Positions 34,388-42,062 of a stretch of DNA of 64,000 nt are shown piece after piece. Origin of the DNA: Micromonospora gifhornensis (lineage in GTDB: Bacteria; Actinomycetota; Actinomycetes; Mycobacteriales; Micromonosporaceae); assembly GCF_016863515.1 (NCBI RefSeq), contig NZ_BOPA01000016.1:124001-188000 (forward strand). Reading direction: 5' to 3'. The position numbers and the translations under genes are program-made. The number at the start of each line of letters is the position of its first letter. Positions within the stretch are counted from its first letter, which is position 1. The notes beneath the pieces were generated by a model. The model was not told the origin of the DNA. It searched no databases and saw only the letters and a program-made list of their open reading frames with translations.

Positions 34388-34415
34388 AGATTCGATAATT
34401 GACATTATGTAAAGT
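34388..34415. other. dif-like Xer recombination site 1
   Basis: This 28-bp stretch consists of AGATTCGATAA, a TTGACA centre and TTATGTAAAGT. The right arm matches the Escherichia coli XerD arm (TTATGTTAAAT) at 9 of 11 bases, and the left arm keeps ATAA next to the centre. The 11-6-11 layout is that of dif. It lies about 490 bp upstream of a tyrosine recombinase gene. TTGACA could instead be a -35 box. Confidence 0.5.
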
Positions 34416-34529
34416 TGAGCGGGAGGAGGGATCCTCCGCGGGCGAGCGGCGGCGTTGCCGGCCCAGCCGGACTGCACCCCGCTCACGATGCCTTTGACCG
34501 ACCTCACCTCGTCCGGGGCACCAACAGCT

Positions 34530-34832
34530 TCACCCGGCGGGCGACCATCTGGCTACGGGCGGCCACGACGGGTGCGGACGGCTCCATGCAGGCCGCAGGA
34601 CGCTGCCATGAACCCGGTGCCGCGCCGTACCGACCGAAATCCAGTGGCCCGCCCGGCCGACCCGCAGGTTGATCCGGTCGATCACCCGGCGGTAAGCCCC
34701 GACGGCGATGCGGCGCCACCACCCCGCGCCAAGGAACGCTGTCAGCTCTTCCCCGCCCACCCAGGCCCGCCCGACCCGGCCGGCGTCCTCGATGTGCGGC
34801 CGGAACAGCAGGAACCCGCCAGGAACCGCCGG
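34530..34832 (-). pseudogene. Possible gene remnant between the dif-like sites
   Basis: The 734-bp stretch 34168-34901 has no intact gene. On the minus strand, 34530-34832 stays open with coding-like composition and a plausible protein (GGFLLFRPHIEDAGRV, then GWWRRIAVGAYRRVID). It has no start codon at its open end before a stop and loses quality after GHWI. It may be the debris of a gene whose family I do not recognise. The rest of the stretch holds a short TGCCTG repeat near 34275 and the two dif-like sites. Confidence 0.3.
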
Positions 34833-34882
34833 TCATGCGTGATCGTCAAGCGCGCTCCCCTGGACTGGCCGACAACCCGAAA

Positions 34883-34910
34883 AACATGCATAATATGCCT
34901 TATGCACGAC
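34883..34910. other. dif-like dyad 2 overlapping the recombinase start
   Basis: AACATGCATAA, a TATGCC centre and TTATGCACGAC; TGCATAA-N6-TTATGCA is a perfect 7-nt-arm dyad. It covers the ATG at 34902. The spacing fits a Xer-type site, but the centre differs from site 1. It may serve as a recombinase binding site, an autoregulatory operator or both. Confidence 0.5.
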
Positions 34911-35903
34911 AAATCGGGTGTTCTGGTCATCGAGTTGATCGAAGGGTTCCTGACCGCGCGGGCCACCCGTAAGCCCTCACCGCACACCCAGGCGGCGTAC
35001 CGGCGGGATCTGATCGGGGTCGCGACGCTCGCCGCGGAATTGACCACCCCTCCCCTCCCCCTTGCCGATCTTCGGATCGATGCGCTCTCCCCCGGCCTGC
35101 TGCGGACGGCGTTCGCCGGCTTCGCCGCCGACCGGGCCGCCGCCTCGGTCGGTCGCGCCTGGTCGACCTGGAACAGCTTCTTCACGTTCCTGGTGGCCGA
35201 GCAGGTGGTGCCGGGCAATCCGATGCCGGCGGTGGGTCGCCCGCGCATGCCGCTCCCCCAGCCCAAGCCGCTGCGTGGTGAGGACACTCCGGAGCAGTTG
35301 CTGGCCTCGGCGGCGCGGGGTGAGGGGCGGCAGCGTGATCCGTGGCCGGAGCGGGATGTGGCGGTGTTGGCGTTGGCGCTGTGTGCGGGGTTGCGGTTGT
35401 CGGAGTTGTTGGCGCTGCGGGTCGGTTCGCTGTCGGGGCGGCCCGGTGAGCGTCGGGTGGAGGTGGCCGGCAAGGGTGGGCGGCCTCGGGTGTTGCCGGT
35501 GGAGCCGGGCCTGGACGAGGTGTTGTCGGCCTACCTGGACAGTCGGGTGCGTCGCTTCGGTACGCGTACGGTGCGACCGGACTCGCCGTTGCTGGTGGAT
35601 CGGCAGGGTGAGCCGCTGCGCCGGGGTGGGTTGCAGTATCTGGTGGAGTCCTGTTACCGGCGGGCCGGGATCGGTGATCGGGTGCCGCGGGGCGCGCGGC
35701 TGCACGCGTTGCGGCACACCTTCGCGACACGGTTGGCGGAGGACGGCGCGGGGGCGGCGGAGATCATGCGGTTGTTGGGGCACGCGTCGTTGGCGTCGTC
35801 GCAGACGTACATCGAGGTGACAGCGGGTGCTCAGCGGGAGGCGGTGCGCGCCAACCGCACGAACCGGGCGCTTGTCGGCTTGCTGCGTGCGGCGGTGGGT
35901 TGA
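34902..35903 (+). CDS. Tyrosine recombinase (XerC/XerD-like)
   Basis: A 333-residue site-specific recombinase with a SAM-like N-terminal domain (about 8-105) and catalytic domain. All catalytic residues are visible: Arg165 (CAGLRLSELLAL), Lys191 (AGKGGRPRVLP), His268/Arg271 (LHALRHTFATRL), His294 (LLGHASLAS) and nucleophile Tyr303 (SSQTYIEVT). The length is slightly above that of Xer proteins. ATG 34902 lies inside a dif-like dyad with TAATAT as a possible -10, suggesting a leaderless start. It could be the chromosome Xer or an element recombinase. Confidence 0.9.
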   Translation: MHDKSGVLVIELIEGFLTARATRKPSPHTQAAYRRDLIGVATLAAELTTPPLPLADLRIDALSPGLLRTAFAGFAADRAAASVGRAWSTWNSFFTFLVAEQVVPGNPMPAVGRPRMPLPQPKPLRGEDTPEQLLASAARGEGRQRDPWPERDVAVLALALCAGLRLSELLALRVGSLSGRPGERRVEVAGKGGRPRVLPVEPGLDEVLSAYLDSRVRRFGTRTVRPDSPLLVDRQGEPLRRGGLQYLVESCYRRAGIGDRVPRGARLHALRHTFATRLAEDGAGAAEIMRLLGHASLASSQTYIEVTAGAQREAVRANRTNRALVGLLRAAVG

Positions 35904-35911
35904 GCGGGGGC

Positions 35912-36631
35912 CTATTCGCGGGTGAGGACGGTGGTCTCGGGTGATCCGGGTGCGGTGAGGGTGAGTTTGTCGCCGAGCAGGTTGAGCTTGCCGTCGAAGG
36001 AGGTGCGGAAGATCCCGCAGTCCATTTCCAGGACGTAGCGGGAGCGGGCCGGTGAGGTGACTCGGCCGGGGCAGGACCAGTTGGGGTCGGTGATGGCGAA
36101 GGTGCCGTTACGGCGGATGGTGATGCGGTCGTCGTGGGGTGGTTCGCCGCTGGTCCAGGTGCCGGCGAGTTTGTTGAGTCGGGCGCTTTCGGTGAGGCCG
36201 GCGTGGGGCAGGACCAGGTTGACCAGGATGATGCCGTTGATTGTCAGCAGGACGGCGGCGACGGCGGCGATCAGGAGGATGACGACGGCGTTGGGCTGGC
36301 GGTGTGGTGGTGGTTCGTGGTGGGGGCGGTAGGCGGGTGGCAGATCGCGGGTGAGTTGGTCGACGAGGTGGTGGAGTTCGGCGGCGAACTGCGGGTCGGC
36401 TTCCGCTTCGACGGTGACGGCGCGGGTGGTGTCTCGGCGGGCGGTGGGGTCCGTCGGCTGGTTTTCCAGTTCCCGCAGCAGGTGGGTGCCGATGACGGTG
36501 GTGTGGAGTCTGCTGGCGATGCTGCGGTAGAGGTGGTCGGCGGTGGTGTCGGTGTGGTGGCCGGTGCCGGTGGCGGCGATCCGGTCCGCTGCGGCTGCCA
36601 CGGCCGTGTGTACGACCTGGGCCAGTTCCAT
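35912..36631 (-). CDS. Single-pass membrane protein, function unknown
   Basis: A 239-residue protein not recognised. The first 105 residues are cytoplasmic and helical (MELAQVVHTAVAAAADRIAATG, HLYRSIASRLHTTVIGTHLLRELE). Then come a Pro/His linker, one membrane helix (about 113-137, VVILLIAAVAAVLLTINGI) and an outer beta-rich domain of about 90 residues (LAGTWTSGEPPHDDRITIRRNGTFAI). That last part resembles lipocalin-like domains with GTW. GAGGACGC precedes the ATG. It is convergent with the recombinase gene (8 bp between stops). Confidence 0.75.
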   Translation of the reverse strand: MELAQVVHTAVAAAADRIAATGTGHHTDTTADHLYRSIASRLHTTVIGTHLLRELENQPTDPTARRDTTRAVTVEAEADPQFAAELHHLVDQLTRDLPPAYRPHHEPPPHRQPNAVVILLIAAVAAVLLTINGIILVNLVLPHAGLTESARLNKLAGTWTSGEPPHDDRITIRRNGTFAITDPNWSCPGRVTSPARSRYVLEMDCGIFRTSFDGKLNLLGDKLTLTAPGSPETTVLTRE

Positions 36632-36719
36632 GCGTCCTCACCCCGCTGTCGAGTCGGTCGAATCCTTGTCGGATTGCCAACTGTCGATGACGCGGTGGGT
36701 GCAGTCAAGACCGGTGTGG

Positions 36720-37502
36720 TCAGCCGAGATCGACCAGCAGGGGCCGGTGGTCGGAGATGGTCGACAGGGGTGTGTGTACGGCGGTGACCGGGGGCAGGTG
36801 GGTGAAGCCGCGCCGGTCGGCCAGGGCGTGGTCGAGTTGGACGCGGGGTGCTCCGGCCGGGTAGGTGGGTCGGCGGCCGAGCAGGTGCCAGCCGGTGGCC
36901 AGGCGGGTGGCCCAGGCGGGCAGGTTGAGGTCGCCGAGCAGGATCCGTGGTGCGGGCAGGGTGCGCAGGGCACGGATGACCTGGCGGAGTTGGAGGACGT
37001 TCCAGCCGGGGACGAAGGACAGGTGGGTGGCGGCGACGGTGAGCGGTCCGTGGGGGGTGTCCAGGACGGCGGCGAGGACGACGCGGGGTTCGTCGCGGAG
37101 CAGGATGAGTCCGCCGCCGCCGGGTCCGGGTGCGTAGACCGGGGAGCGTACGGGTGCGGGTTTCAGGCGGGTGACCTGCCAGGTGGTGACGGGGTGGCGG
37201 GAGATCAGGCCGACGCCGTAGCAGGGTTCGCCGTGGCCGTCGTCGTCGTGGGTGAGGGGGCGGAAGGCTATGCCGGGGGTGCCGACGACGGCGGCGGCGA
37301 AGCGGTGTTCGTCGGCGTGCAGGGCTTGGGCGGCGATGGCGGTGAGGTCCAGGTTGCCGCTGCGGGACTGGTCGCGGTCGACTTCCTGCAGGGCGAGTAC
37401 GTCGGCGTCGAGGGCGGTGACGGCGGCGGCGAGGCGGTGGGGGTCGACCAGTCCGTCGGTCAGTGATCGTCCGTGCAGCAGGTTGAACGTGGCCAGGCGC
37501 AC
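36720..37502 (-). CDS. Endonuclease/exonuclease/phosphatase family protein
   Basis: A 260-residue EEP-fold metal-dependent phosphodiesterase. Key blocks: ATFNLLHGRS (Asn), LALQEVDRDQSRSG (metal Glu), VAATHLSF (His), RILLGDLNLPAW (Asp-x-Asn) and STISDHRPLLVDL (terminal Asp-His). The substrate could be a nucleic acid, phospholipid or other phosphodiester. There is no signal peptide. The GTG start is fixed by a leaderless -10 box; it is divergent from the TauE-like gene. Confidence 0.88.
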   Translation of the reverse strand: MRLATFNLLHGRSLTDGLVDPHRLAAAVTALDADVLALQEVDRDQSRSGNLDLTAIAAQALHADEHRFAAAVVGTPGIAFRPLTHDDDGHGEPCYGVGLISRHPVTTWQVTRLKPAPVRSPVYAPGPGGGGLILLRDEPRVVLAAVLDTPHGPLTVAATHLSFVPGWNVLQLRQVIRALRTLPAPRILLGDLNLPAWATRLATGWHLLGRRPTYPAGAPRVQLDHALADRRGFTHLPPVTAVHTPLSTISDHRPLLVDLG

Positions 37503-37508
37503 GCTGCC

Positions 37509-37514
37509 ACCTTA
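37509..37514 (-). promoter_or_regulatory. -10 box TAAGGT, probable leaderless promoter
   Basis: On the minus strand TAAGGT ends 6 nt before GTG 37502. Confidence 0.5.
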
Positions 37515-37668
37515 GCGACGGTGGGTGGCACAGTTTCGTGGATGATGCGGGGTCTGTTCTGTTCGATGCTGCTTTTCCTGGCCGTGGGTGGGGTGGGGAT
37601 CTGGGTGCGGCGGTTGCGGGGCCGGTGAGGCTGACCACAGATGCCCACGTCAGCGGGGTCGTGGTGGG

Positions 37669-37674
37669 CAGAAT
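37669..37674 (+). promoter_or_regulatory. -10 box CAGAAT, probable leaderless promoter
   Basis: CAGAAT ends 7 nt before GTG 37682. The 14-mer GTGGGCAGAATGCG recurs exactly before the GNAT gene at 39323. Confidence 0.5.
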
Positions 37675-37681
37675 GCGGCGC

Positions 37682-38461
37682 GTGGAGCTTGATCCTTCGA
37701 CCGTCGCGATCCTGTTGACGGCTGCCGCGATGGCCGGGTGGGTTGATGCGGTGGTCGGTGGTGGGGGTTTGTTGTTGTTGCCGGCGTTGCTGGTGGCGGC
37801 GCCGGGTATGCCGCCGGCCACCGCGTTGGGGACGAACAAGTTGGCGGCGATCGCGGGTACGACGACGGCGGCGTTGACGTTCGCCCGCCGTACGAAGATC
37901 GATTGGGCGGTGGCGGGGCCGGCGGCGGCGGTGGCGGTGGTGTGTGCCGGGGTGGGTGCGGCGTTGGCGGGTGCGGTGCCGCCGTCGGCGTACCGGCCGG
38001 TGGTGCTTGTGGTGTTGCTGGTGGTGGCGTTGTTCGTGTTGTTGCGGCCGCGGTTGGGGGTGGCGGCGGCGCCGCATCGGCGTACGCGGTCTCGGGTCGT
38101 GGTGGCGGTGTTGGTGGCGGGGGTGGGTATCGCCGCCTATGACGGGTTGATCGGGCCGGGTACGGGCACGTTTCTGGTGTTGGCGTTCACGGCGTTGGTG
38201 GGTGCGGATTTCCTGCACGGTTCGGCGATGGCGAAGGTGGTGAACGCGGGTACGAACGCGGGGGCGTTGGCGGTGTTCGCGGTGACGGGGAACGTGTGGT
38301 GGTTGCTCGGCGCGGCGATGGCGGTGTGCAACATCGTGGGGGCGATGGTCGGGGCGCGGATGGCGTTGCGGCGGGGTGCCGGGTTCGTGCGGGTGGTGTT
38401 GCTGGTGGTGGTGCTGGCGTTGGTGGCGAAGCTGGGTTACGACCAGTGGCTGGCCGGTTGA
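37682..38461 (+). CDS. TauE/SafE family sulfite exporter-like membrane protein
   Basis: A 259-residue membrane protein with about seven helices. The two family repeats are GWVDAVVGGGGLLLLPALL with ALGTNKLAAIAGTTTAALTF, and YDGLIGPGTGTFLVLAFTALVG with HGSAMAKVVNAGTNAGALAVF. This family exports sulfite or other sulfur-containing anions. GTG 37682 is chosen from the promoter spacing; ATG 37673 would lie within the -10 region. Its codon use is strongly G/T-ended, unlike genes left of 34 kb. Confidence 0.88.
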   Translation: MELDPSTVAILLTAAAMAGWVDAVVGGGGLLLLPALLVAAPGMPPATALGTNKLAAIAGTTTAALTFARRTKIDWAVAGPAAAVAVVCAGVGAALAGAVPPSAYRPVVLVVLLVVALFVLLRPRLGVAAAPHRRTRSRVVVAVLVAGVGIAAYDGLIGPGTGTFLVLAFTALVGADFLHGSAMAKVVNAGTNAGALAVFAVTGNVWWLLGAAMAVCNIVGAMVGARMALRRGAGFVRVVLLVVVLALVAKLGYDQWLAG

Positions 38462-38495
38462 GGGTGGGCTGCGGCTGTCGTGTGATCATCGGTTG

Positions 38496-39272
38496 ATGCC
38501 GGTGCGTGCGGAACATGATCGGTCGGTGTTGGCGGGGCTGTTGGGTCGGGATCCTCAACTGCACGCCTACGAGCTGGGTGATCTGGACGAGTTCTTCTGG
38601 CCGTACACGTCGTGGTATCGGCGGGGTGAGTCGGTGGCGTTGCTGTATCACGGGATGCGGCCGCCGACGTTGCTGGCGTTGACGCGGCCGGAGGGGGTCG
38701 CGGAGTCGGCGGCGTTGCTGGGTGAGTTGGCGCCGGTGTTGCCGGCGCGGTTGTGGGCGCACCTGTCCCCCGGTGTGGAGGTGGGGTTGGCGGGGGCGTT
38801 TCGGGTGGTGTCGGCGGGTGCGCATCTGAAGATGGCGTTGACGCGGCCGGATCGGTTGGCGGGTGTGGCGGCGGCCGGTGAGGTGCTGGGCCGTGAGCAT
38901 GTGCCGGCGTTGCGGGAGTTGTACGCGGTGGCGTATCCGGGGAACTGGTTCGATGCCCGGATGGTGGACACGGGCCGGTATGTGGGTGTGTGGGCCGGTG
39001 GTGTGTTGGTGGCGGTGGCGGGGGTGCATGTGTACTCCCCCGGGTTCGGGGTGGCGGCGTTGGGCAATGTGACCACTCATCCGGTGTGGCGTGGTCGTGG
39101 GTTGGCCTCGGCGGTGGTGGCCCGGTTGTGTGGGTTGCTGCGGGCCGAGGTGGAGCAGGTGACGTTGAACGTGAAGGCCGACAACGGTGTCGCGGTGCGG
39201 TTGTACGAGCGGCTGGGTTTCCGTCGGGTGGCGCAGTACGGGGAGTTCGATCTGGCCGCGGTCGGCTGCTGA
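38496..39272 (+). CDS. GNAT family N-acetyltransferase (two-part, 258 aa)
   Basis: A 258-residue protein with a degenerate N-terminal domain (LAGLLGRDPQLHAYELGDLDEFFWP) and a C-terminal GNAT domain whose acetyl-CoA loop is NVTTHPVWRGRGLASAVVARL. NVKADNGVAVRLYERLGFRRV follows as the typical last motif. The substrate is unknown. ATG 38496 lies 34 nt after the TauE-like stop without a clear SD. Confidence 0.87.
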   Translation: MPVRAEHDRSVLAGLLGRDPQLHAYELGDLDEFFWPYTSWYRRGESVALLYHGMRPPTLLALTRPEGVAESAALLGELAPVLPARLWAHLSPGVEVGLAGAFRVVSAGAHLKMALTRPDRLAGVAAAGEVLGREHVPALRELYAVAYPGNWFDARMVDTGRYVGVWAGGVLVAVAGVHVYSPGFGVAALGNVTTHPVWRGRGLASAVVARLCGLLRAEVEQVTLNVKADNGVAVRLYERLGFRRVAQYGEFDLAAVGC

Positions 39273-39310
39273 GGCGGGTTTTCGGGTCGCTTGGGTGGGT
39301 GTGCGGTGGG

Positions 39311-39316
39311 CAGAAT
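39311..39316 (+). promoter_or_regulatory. -10 box CAGAAT, probable leaderless promoter
   Basis: CAGAAT ends 6 nt before ATG 39323, in the same 14-mer context as at 37664. Confidence 0.5.
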
Positions 39317-39322
39317 GCGCGG

Positions 39323-39889
39323 ATGACTCAGGCGACGTTGCGTACGGCCCGGTTGGTGTTGGTGCCGTTGGCGGATGAGCATCTGCCCGGTGAGATCGAG
39401 CTGGACGCCGATGCGCAGGTGATGCGGTTTCTGGGGCCGGTGCGGTCGGCCGAGCAGGTGCGTGAGGTGCATCGGCGGCGGTTGGCGGTGGCCGGGCAGG
39501 CGCCGGGGTTGGGGTTCTGGGCGGGTCTGGTGGAGGGTGAGTTCGTCGGCTGGTGGCTGTTGGAGCCGCCGCAGCGTGCCGATCAGGGGCCGGTGGCCGG
39601 GCAGGCGGAGTTGGGGTACCGGTTGGCGCGCCGGTGGTGGCGGCGGGGGTTGGCCAGCGAGGGGGCCCGGGAGTTGATCCGGCACGGTTTCGTGGATCTG
39701 GGGTTGGGGCGGATCTTCGCCGAGACGATGGCGGTGAATGTGGCGTCACGGGCGACGATGGCGGCGGTGGGGATGCGGTATGTGCGCACGTTCCACCAGT
39801 CGTGGTCGGATCCGTTGCCGGGTGCGGAGCAGGGTGAGGTGGAGTACGAGATCACCCGGGAGCGGTGGGTGGCGTCAGCGGCGGGGTGA
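39323..39889 (+). CDS. GNAT family N-acetyltransferase, RimJ/RimL type
   Basis: A 188-residue RimJ/RimL-like acetyltransferase. LRTARLVLVPLADEHLPGEIELDADAQVMRFLG is the usual opening. AELGYRLARRWWRRGLASEGARELIRHGF is the acetyl-CoA site and VNVASRATMAAVGMRYV the closing motif. The target amine is unknown. Its end overlaps the convergent deformylase gene by 15 bp. Confidence 0.88.
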   Translation: MTQATLRTARLVLVPLADEHLPGEIELDADAQVMRFLGPVRSAEQVREVHRRRLAVAGQAPGLGFWAGLVEGEFVGWWLLEPPQRADQGPVAGQAELGYRLARRWWRRGLASEGARELIRHGFVDLGLGRIFAETMAVNVASRATMAAVGMRYVRTFHQSWSDPLPGAEQGEVEYEITRERWVASAAG

Positions 39890-40378
39890 GTCGTAGCGTC
39901 CGGCGCGGATCTCCCGTAGTGCGCGGCGGCGGACGTCGCCGCGCAGGGTGTCGACGTAGAGGCGGCCGTGCAGGTGGTCGGTTTCGTGTTGCAGGGCGCG
40001 GGCGAGGAAGCCGCTGCCGGCGATGGTGAGGGGTTCGCCGTGTTGGTCGAAGCCGTGGGCGGTGGCGTGCAGGGCGCGGGGGGTCGGGAAGTAGAGGCCG
40101 GGGATGGACAGGCAGCCTTCGTCGTCGTCCTGTAGTTCGTCGGACAGGTCGAGGGTGGGGTTGATCATGTGGCCGCGGTGGCCGTCGGCGTCGTAGACGA
40201 AGACCTGGGCGTTGACGCCGATCTGCGGGGCGGCGACGCCGGCGCGGCCGGGTCTGCCGAGCAGGGTGTCCATCAGGTCGGTGACCAGGGCGCGTAGTTC
40301 GGCGTCGAAGCTGGTGATCGGTTCGCTGGGGGTGCGTAGCACCGGGTCGCCGATGATTCGGATGTCCCGCATGGTCAT
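39875..40378 (-). CDS. def: Peptide deformylase
   Basis: A 167-residue deformylase removing the formyl group from nascent proteins. The three motifs are complete: GVAAPQIG (usual GxGxAAPQ), EGCLSIPG with the metal Cys, and QHETDHLHG with the HExxH metal His and catalytic Glu. ATG 40378 is supported by a TAGCCT -10 box 7 nt upstream; ATG 40372 is also in frame. There is no fmt gene next to it, so it may be a secondary deformylase. Confidence 0.93.
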   Translation of the reverse strand: MTMRDIRIIGDPVLRTPSEPITSFDAELRALVTDLMDTLLGRPGRAGVAAPQIGVNAQVFVYDADGHRGHMINPTLDLSDELQDDDEGCLSIPGLYFPTPRALHATAHGFDQHGEPLTIAGSGFLARALQHETDHLHGRLYVDTLRGDVRRRALREIRAGRYDSPRR

Positions 40379-40385
40379 GTCGGAA

Positions 40386-40391
40386 AGGCTA
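40386..40391 (-). promoter_or_regulatory. -10 box TAGCCT, probable leaderless promoter
   Basis: On the minus strand TAGCCT ends 7 nt before the deformylase start codon. Confidence 0.5.
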
Positions 40392-40428
40392 GTCGGTGGT
40401 CGGTGTGCCAGGTGTGTCTGGTTGCGGA

Positions 40429-41622
40429 TCATTGCAGGGCGGCGCGTACGGGGCGGGTTTTGGCTGCTGCTTCGGCGACTTCGGCGTCGGGGTCGCTGTC
40501 CCAGGTGATGCCGCCGCCGGCCCACACGTGCACGGTGTGGTGGTCGACGGCGGCGGTGCGGATGGTCAGGCCGAGGTCGATGTGGCCGGGGGCGACCCAG
40601 CCGAGGCCACCCATGCTGGCGCCGCGGCCGACGGGTTCCAGGGCGGCGATGTGGTGCAGGGCGGCGAGTTTCGGGGCGCCGGTGACGGAGCCGCCGGGGC
40701 AGACGGCGCGGAGCAGGTCGGCCAGGCCGAGGCCGTCGGCGGCCTGGGCGCGGATGGTGGATTCGGCCTGCCACAGGTCACACCATCGGCGTACGGCGAA
40801 CAGGTCGTCGACGCCGACGCTGCCGGTGGCGGCGATGCGGGCCAGGTCGTTGCGTTCCAGGTCGACGATCATGATGTGTTCGGCGCGTTCCTTGCTGGAG
40901 GCGAGCAGGTCGGCGCGGCCGGCGGCGGTGGCGGGGCGGGTGCCTTTGATGGGGCGGGTGGTGAGGGTGCCGTCGCGGACCTCGATGAGGGTTTCCGGGC
41001 TGGCGCAGCCGATGGCCCAGTCGGGGCCGGACAGGACGCCGCCGTAGCGGGCGCCGGGGAGTCGGCCGAGGCGGGCCAGGGCGGGCAGCGGGTCGCCGGT
41101 GTACGGGGCGGCGGCGTGGCCGACGAGGTTGACCTGGTAGACCTGGCCGCGGCTGATGGCGTGGCGGACGGCTTCGACGGCGGCGGCGTGTTGCTGTGGG
41201 CTCCAGCTTTCGGTCCAGGGTCCCCGCGACCAGCCGCTGGTGGTCGGTGGCGGGGTTGGTGGTGGGGTGTCGGTGTGGCCGTAGATGACGACGGCGACGT
41301 CGGGCAGGTCGGCGGGGCTGGGTGGGCCGGGGTCGCCGCCGACCATCAGGGCGCCGGCGGTGGCGGAGACGTAGAGGGCGGCGCCGCAGAGCTGCTCGTG
41401 GTGGTGGTCGTGGCGGGGTGCGGGGCGGGCGAGGTCGTGCAGGTGCAGGTCGTGGGCGGTGAGGAAGTCCTGGATTGCGGTGGCGGGGTCACCGCCGTCG
41501 GTGGGTCGCCACTGCCAGCGGGCGCGTTCGATGAGGCGGCCGTGGCAGGCGGTGGGGGCGGCGGGTGGCGCGACCACCATTCGTGGGAGCGCTTCCATGA
41601 CGTCTGACCGATGGATGCTCAT
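40429..41622 (-). CDS. pabB: Aminodeoxychorismate synthase component I (chorismate-binding)
   Basis: A 397-residue chorismate-binding enzyme. It would convert chorismate and ammonia or glutamine to 4-amino-4-deoxychorismate for folate, or act similarly in a secondary pathway. Motifs: GQVYQVNLVGHA, SPETLIEVRDGTLTTRPIKGTRPA (with the PIKGT Lys of the PabB group), HIMIVDLERNDLARI, VCPGGSVTGAPKLAAL and the late VWAGGGITWDSDPDAE. No pabA or lyase gene is adjacent. ATG 41622 is used; ATG 41598 is an alternative. Confidence 0.9.
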   Translation of the reverse strand: MSIHRSDVMEALPRMVVAPPAAPTACHGRLIERARWQWRPTDGGDPATAIQDFLTAHDLHLHDLARPAPRHDHHHEQLCGAALYVSATAGALMVGGDPGPPSPADLPDVAVVIYGHTDTPPPTPPPTTSGWSRGPWTESWSPQQHAAAVEAVRHAISRGQVYQVNLVGHAAAPYTGDPLPALARLGRLPGARYGGVLSGPDWAIGCASPETLIEVRDGTLTTRPIKGTRPATAAGRADLLASSKERAEHIMIVDLERNDLARIAATGSVGVDDLFAVRRWCDLWQAESTIRAQAADGLGLADLLRAVCPGGSVTGAPKLAALHHIAALEPVGRGASMGGLGWVAPGHIDLGLTIRTAAVDHHTVHVWAGGGITWDSDPDAEVAEAAAKTRPVRAALQ

Positions 41623-41695
41623 CCGTTCAGTGGATTTCCCACGTGCCGCGCGGACATCTGCTCGATGCCGCGCGCTTCCGCTTGGTACTGTGCGT

Positions 41696-41723
41696 CACTG
41701 GTCATGTGAACCATGACACAGTG
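41696..41723. promoter_or_regulatory. Long palindrome in the DUF5999 promoter
   Basis: GTCATG-TGAAC-CATGAC (41701-41717) is perfect, and CACTG/CAGTG extend it with a single extra A. It lies 23 nt before the DUF5999 ATG and 73 nt before pabB in the other direction. It could be an operator or a 5' leader hairpin. Confidence 0.6.
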
Positions 41724-41745
41724 CCCCCACAGTCCGGAGAACCCG

Positions 41746-41946
41746 ATGTGCCAGCACCAACCCACCTGCCCCTCCGCCGACGCCACCGACCGGGAAGCCG
41801 CCAAGGCCATCGCCGGTTTTCCTGAGCAGGGCTGGAGCCTGCTCTGCAACGGCGTCATCGTTTTCGAGGACACCGGCGAGTTGCTTCCCGACGGCAGCAG
41901 CATCGCACCCCACCGCGGACCAGCCCGCCACGCCCTCGCCGCCTGA
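41746..41946 (+). CDS. DUF5999 family small protein
   Basis: A 66-residue protein that I recognise as the DUF5999 family of actinomycetes. The opening MCQHQPTCPSADATDREAA carries two Cys and a His, and EQGWSLLCNGVIVFEDTGELLPDG follows. The Cys/His set might bind a metal; no function is known to me. ATG 41746 has GGAGA at good distance. A single gene behind a striking palindrome. Confidence 0.85.
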   Translation: MCQHQPTCPSADATDREAAKAIAGFPEQGWSLLCNGVIVFEDTGELLPDGSSIAPHRGPARHALAA

Positions 41947-42062
41947 CCCGACCACGATCCGTCACGACCTTTCCCGCGTCGCCTCAGGCTAGCCCCCCAC
42001 TACGGCGCTGGTCACCGCAGGTCGGCGTACCACCGGGGCGGCCCCGGTGCACACCCTGCCGC

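Noticed and set aside
34415..34672. Plus-strand frame of 85 codons after dif-like site 1
   Set aside because: No SD, no recognisable protein, and better coding signs lie on the other strand.
34902..35903. Prophage or integrative conjugative element
   Set aside because: No structural phage, relaxase, excisionase or replication genes adjoin, and no tRNA attachment site is near.
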